The notes under the pieces were generated by a model. The model was not told the origin of the DNA and ran no database searches. It saw only the letters and a list, made by a program, of their open reading frames with translations. This document shows, piece by piece, positions 5,768 through 6,250 of a stretch of DNA of 6,250 bases. The stretch covers positions 1 to 6,250 of the forward strand of contig JACMRP010000331.1 of the NCBI GenBank assembly GCA_014376325.1, written 5' to 3'. Position 1 is the first letter of the stretch. Every line of letters begins with the position of its first letter. This stretch comes from Pseudobdellovibrionaceae bacterium. Its GTDB lineage: Bacteria; Bdellovibrionota; Bdellovibrionia; Bdellovibrionales; Bdellovibrionaceae. Position numbers and translations under genes: made by a program.

Positions 5768-5793
5768 CTGTTTCAGTGCAGGGGGAACTTCGC

Positions 5794-6250
5794 ATGAGTA
5801 CAAAAGGTGTCTATTCCGCGCTGAGCGGTGCACTCGCCCAAAGTTTAAAGCTAGATACCATTGCCAATAACTTGGCCAATGTGAACACCCCTGCATTCAA
5901 GCGCGACCAACAACTTTTCAACGAATACTTAACGGCGAACGAAAAACCGCCGGAAGTGATCCAGGTTCCGCGCGTGCCGAGCTCGATCGAAAGTTTTTAC
6001 GATATGCAAGGTGGCGACAAAAGCTTTGTTGACTCAAAGGGCACCTTCACAGATTTTTCTCAAGGTGGTTTGAAGCCTACCGGAAATGCTCTAGACGTTG
6101 CTATCGACGGCAAAGGTTTCTTCGAAATTGCGACACCGGGCGGAGTGAAGTTAACTCGTTCAGGTTACTTTACACTCGACGGTAACGGGCAGCTGGTAAC
6201 TAAAGACGGTTTCCCTGTTCTAAAAAACGGTGAGCCGGGTGCGGACCCAG
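5794..6250 (+). CDS. flgF: Flagellar basal-body rod protein FlgF, 3' end beyond window
   Basis: The first 152 residues of a flagellar rod/hook family protein. It begins MSTKGVYSALSGALAQ and carries the family signature ANNLANVNTPAFKR (24-37), the helix that packs into the rod. This is followed by the hook-basal body core: GGLKPTGNALDVAIDGKGFF (91-110) and TRSGYFTLDGNGQLV (121-135). The family includes FlgB, FlgC, FlgE, FlgF and FlgG. The N-terminal sequence (short VYSALSGA start) is closer to FlgF than to FlgG, which normally begins MIRSLW; FlgF is the proximal-rod subunit. It is exported through the flagellar type III apparatus without a cleaved signal. The TPAFKR segment has Ala where Gly is usual. 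A strong ribosome site (AGGGGGA) lies 7 bp before the ATG. No stop occurs before the window end; flgG and other rod or ring genes probably follow, but cannot be seen. Confidence 0.88.
   Translation, partial: MSTKGVYSALSGALAQSLKLDTIANNLANVNTPAFKRDQQLFNEYLTANEKPPEVIQVPRVPSSIESFYDMQGGDKSFVDSKGTFTDFSQGGLKPTGNALDVAIDGKGFFEIATPGGVKLTRSGYFTLDGNGQLVTKDGFPVLKNGEPGADP

Noticed and set aside
5525..5896. Minus-strand open frame of 123 residues across the flgF start
   Set aside because: It overlaps the flgF start and its promoter in antisense, has an Arg/Cys-rich composition typical of chance frames, and has no signal or motif.

Overview
The window reads as chromosomal DNA from a Gram-negative, flagellated bacterium, most likely a Bdellovibrio-like predator (Bdellovibrionota). 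That assignment is an inference. It rests on the style of the proteins (a large secreted Cys-rich/Gly-rich protein, a short SLT-type transglycosylase, a FlgF-type rod protein under a sigma-54-like promoter) and not on a marker gene. The genes are closely packed, and there is no rRNA, tRNA, CRISPR array or insertion sequence.

Layout. On the left, an unidentified plus-strand protein enters from outside the window and ends at 475. It faces a minus-strand Cys-type glutathione peroxidase (710-1198). The 234 bp between them hold a good plus-strand terminator hairpin and what may be a decayed small membrane-protein gene on the minus strand. Diverging from the peroxidase is a 521-residue exported protein (1310-2875) with 24 cysteines in its first two thirds and a Gly-rich tail. 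I do not recognise it; it is the most unusual gene here.

The centre is a minus-strand run: a small exported protein (5528-5109), an MltD-like lytic transglycosylase (5001-4066) and aspartokinase (4056-2872). The last two are 9 bp apart and probably co-transcribed. They may be linked through the cell wall: aspartokinase feeds the pathway to lysine and diaminopimelate, a peptidoglycan component, and the transglycosylase cuts peptidoglycan. The aspartokinase has an intact catalytic half but divergent ACT regulatory domains. Its stop codon overlaps that of the convergent Cys-rich gene, and that gene's probable terminator lies inside aspartokinase coding sequence.

On the right, the plus-strand flagellar gene flgF starts at 5794 and leaves the window. 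Upstream of it are a close match to a sigma-54 -24/-12 promoter and a perfect 14-bp palindrome whose core is repeated near the start of the divergent small exported gene.
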